Below, piece after piece: positions 63,266-64,000 of a DNA stretch of 64,000 nucleotides (the first letter of the stretch is position 1; the number at the start of each line of letters is the position of its first letter). Origin of the DNA: an uncultured Cohaesibacter sp. (GTDB lineage Bacteria > Pseudomonadota > Alphaproteobacteria > Rhizobiales > Cohaesibacteraceae); contig NZ_OY781114.1 of the NCBI RefSeq assembly GCF_963676485.1, forward strand, positions 3,364,501 through 3,428,500. Reading direction: 5' to 3'. Position numbers and translations under genes: made by a program. Below the pieces are notes generated by a model. It ran no database searches and had not been told where the DNA came from. It saw only the letters and a list, made by a program, of their open reading frames with translations.

Positions 63266-63295
63266 GCGCCGCGGCACTTTTTCAATTTTCTATCT

Positions 63296-64000
63296 TCATT
63301 CGGCTGCTGGTTGCGGGACTGATGGTGCCTTGCCGACCCACTCATGGCCTTCTTTGGGATGTCTTGGAACGAAGCGGGAGAGGATGAAGGATATGATCGC
63401 CATGCAGGAGCCTAGCAGAAAGACTGCGGACGGGTTGATCAGCCAGATGAGGCCGAAGGAAACTGGAATGACAATGGCTGCGATATGGTTGATGGTAAAG
63501 GCCACCCCGGCGGTGGGGGCAATATCTGCCGGGTCGGCAATCTTCTGGAAATAGGTTTTCATCGCAATCGCCATGGCAAAGAAGGCGTTGTCTGCCACAT
63601 AGAGCGCGGCGGCCATCCATGGACTGGAGACGAAGGCATAAGATGTGAAGATGAGGAACAGGCCGACATATTCGATGCCCATCATGCGCCTCTCACCAAA
63701 GCGGCCGATGAATTTGCCGATCTGGGGGGCGAAGACCATGTTGAAGAGGCAGTTGATGAAGAAGAGCGCGGCAATCTCATCTACGTGATAACCGAATTTT
63801 TCCACCATCATGAAGCCGGCAAAGACCGTGAAGATCTGGCGCCGTGCTCCACCCATGAATGTGAGGGCGTAATAGAGCCAGTAACGCTGGCGCAGGACCA
63901 GCTTCTTGCGCTGAGGGTTCGGAGCTTCGAATTGGGGGAAGAGGAACCAGAGTACCGTGATCATGATGATGGTCATTGCGCCGCCGATCAAGAATACGGT
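63296..64000 (-). CDS. MFS transporter, C-terminal part (cut by window end)
   Basis: At least 235 codons; the frame runs through the right edge, so the start lies outside. Six or so membrane helices with FGERRMMGIEYVGLFLI between helices, and a Pro-rich end (VPQPAAE). Likely the C-terminal half of a twelve-helix major facilitator protein. Substrate unknown. It converges on the methyltransferase gene with 30 bp between the stops and no terminator in view. Confidence 0.82.
   Translation of the reverse strand, partial: TVFLIGGAMTIIMITVLWFLFPQFEAPNPQRKKLVLRQRYWLYYALTFMGGARRQIFTVFAGFMMVEKFGYHVDEIAALFFINCLFNMVFAPQIGKFIGRFGERRMMGIEYVGLFLIFTSYAFVSSPWMAAALYVADNAFFAMAIAMKTYFQKIADPADIAPTAGVAFTINHIAAIVIPVSFGLIWLINPSAVFLLGSCMAIISFILSRFVPRHPKEGHEWVGKAPSVPQPAAE

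Overview
The window looks like chromosomal DNA of an alphaproteobacterium of the order Hyphomicrobiales (Rhizobiales), probably marine; a Cohaesibacter-like organism is my guess, not something the sequence proves. Evidence: a circularly permuted two-piece tmRNA gene typical of alphaproteobacteria, an alpha-type SspB with its usual DUF4169 and ribbon-helix-helix neighbours, the cell-envelope order lpxC-bamD-recN-ligA, and a 1914-residue homologue of the growth pole ring protein known from polar-growing Rhizobiales. GC is moderate and even. I see no phage, transposon, CRISPR array, tRNA or rRNA gene.

Layout. 0-5.4 kb: end of lpxC, then bamD, recN, ligA. 5.4-11.7 kb: a long-form aminopeptidase P, two tiny related ORFs with matching upstream palindromes, prmA, uvrD. 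12-15.3 kb: two ClC-type chloride transporters. 15.7-21.6 kb: a D-lactate-dehydrogenase-like flavoprotein and a large AsmA-family protein. 21.6-24.7 kb: RHH protein, DUF4169, sspB and permuted ssrA (trans-translation tagging and its ClpXP adaptor side by side), then thyA-folA. 25-31.8 kb: hflK-hflC-DUF2065, a secreted unknown, a DegP-type protease, serB, miaA. 31.9-42.5 kb: branched-chain amino acid genes (ilvB-ilvN, pdxJ, ilvC, and further on leuA), with a PhzF protein, an Asp/Glu racemase-like protein and a chemoreceptor between. Both ilvB and leuA are preceded by leader peptides not previously marked as genes here, rich in the matching amino acid codons. 42.6-48 kb: MOSC and DUF123 proteins, two DMT transporters, and a plcP-agt pair for phosphate-saving lipid remodelling. 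48-52.3 kb: an Mla/Pqi-type lipid transport operon. 52.5-64 kb: MFS transporter, CheZ-like phosphatase with a repeat-bearing acidic tail, the giant GPR-like protein, an HPt protein, a 2Fe-2S ferredoxin, a methyltransferase, and an MFS transporter cut by the window end.

The genes are mostly housekeeping. The parts that most repay a second look are the CheZ-like protein carrying four tandem copies of a FliM/CheZ-like CheY-binding motif, the duplicated small-ORF modules at 7.4-8.2 kb, the two amino acid attenuators, the ssrA-sspB neighbourhood, and the polar growth protein. All assignments are by reading motifs; no database search was possible.
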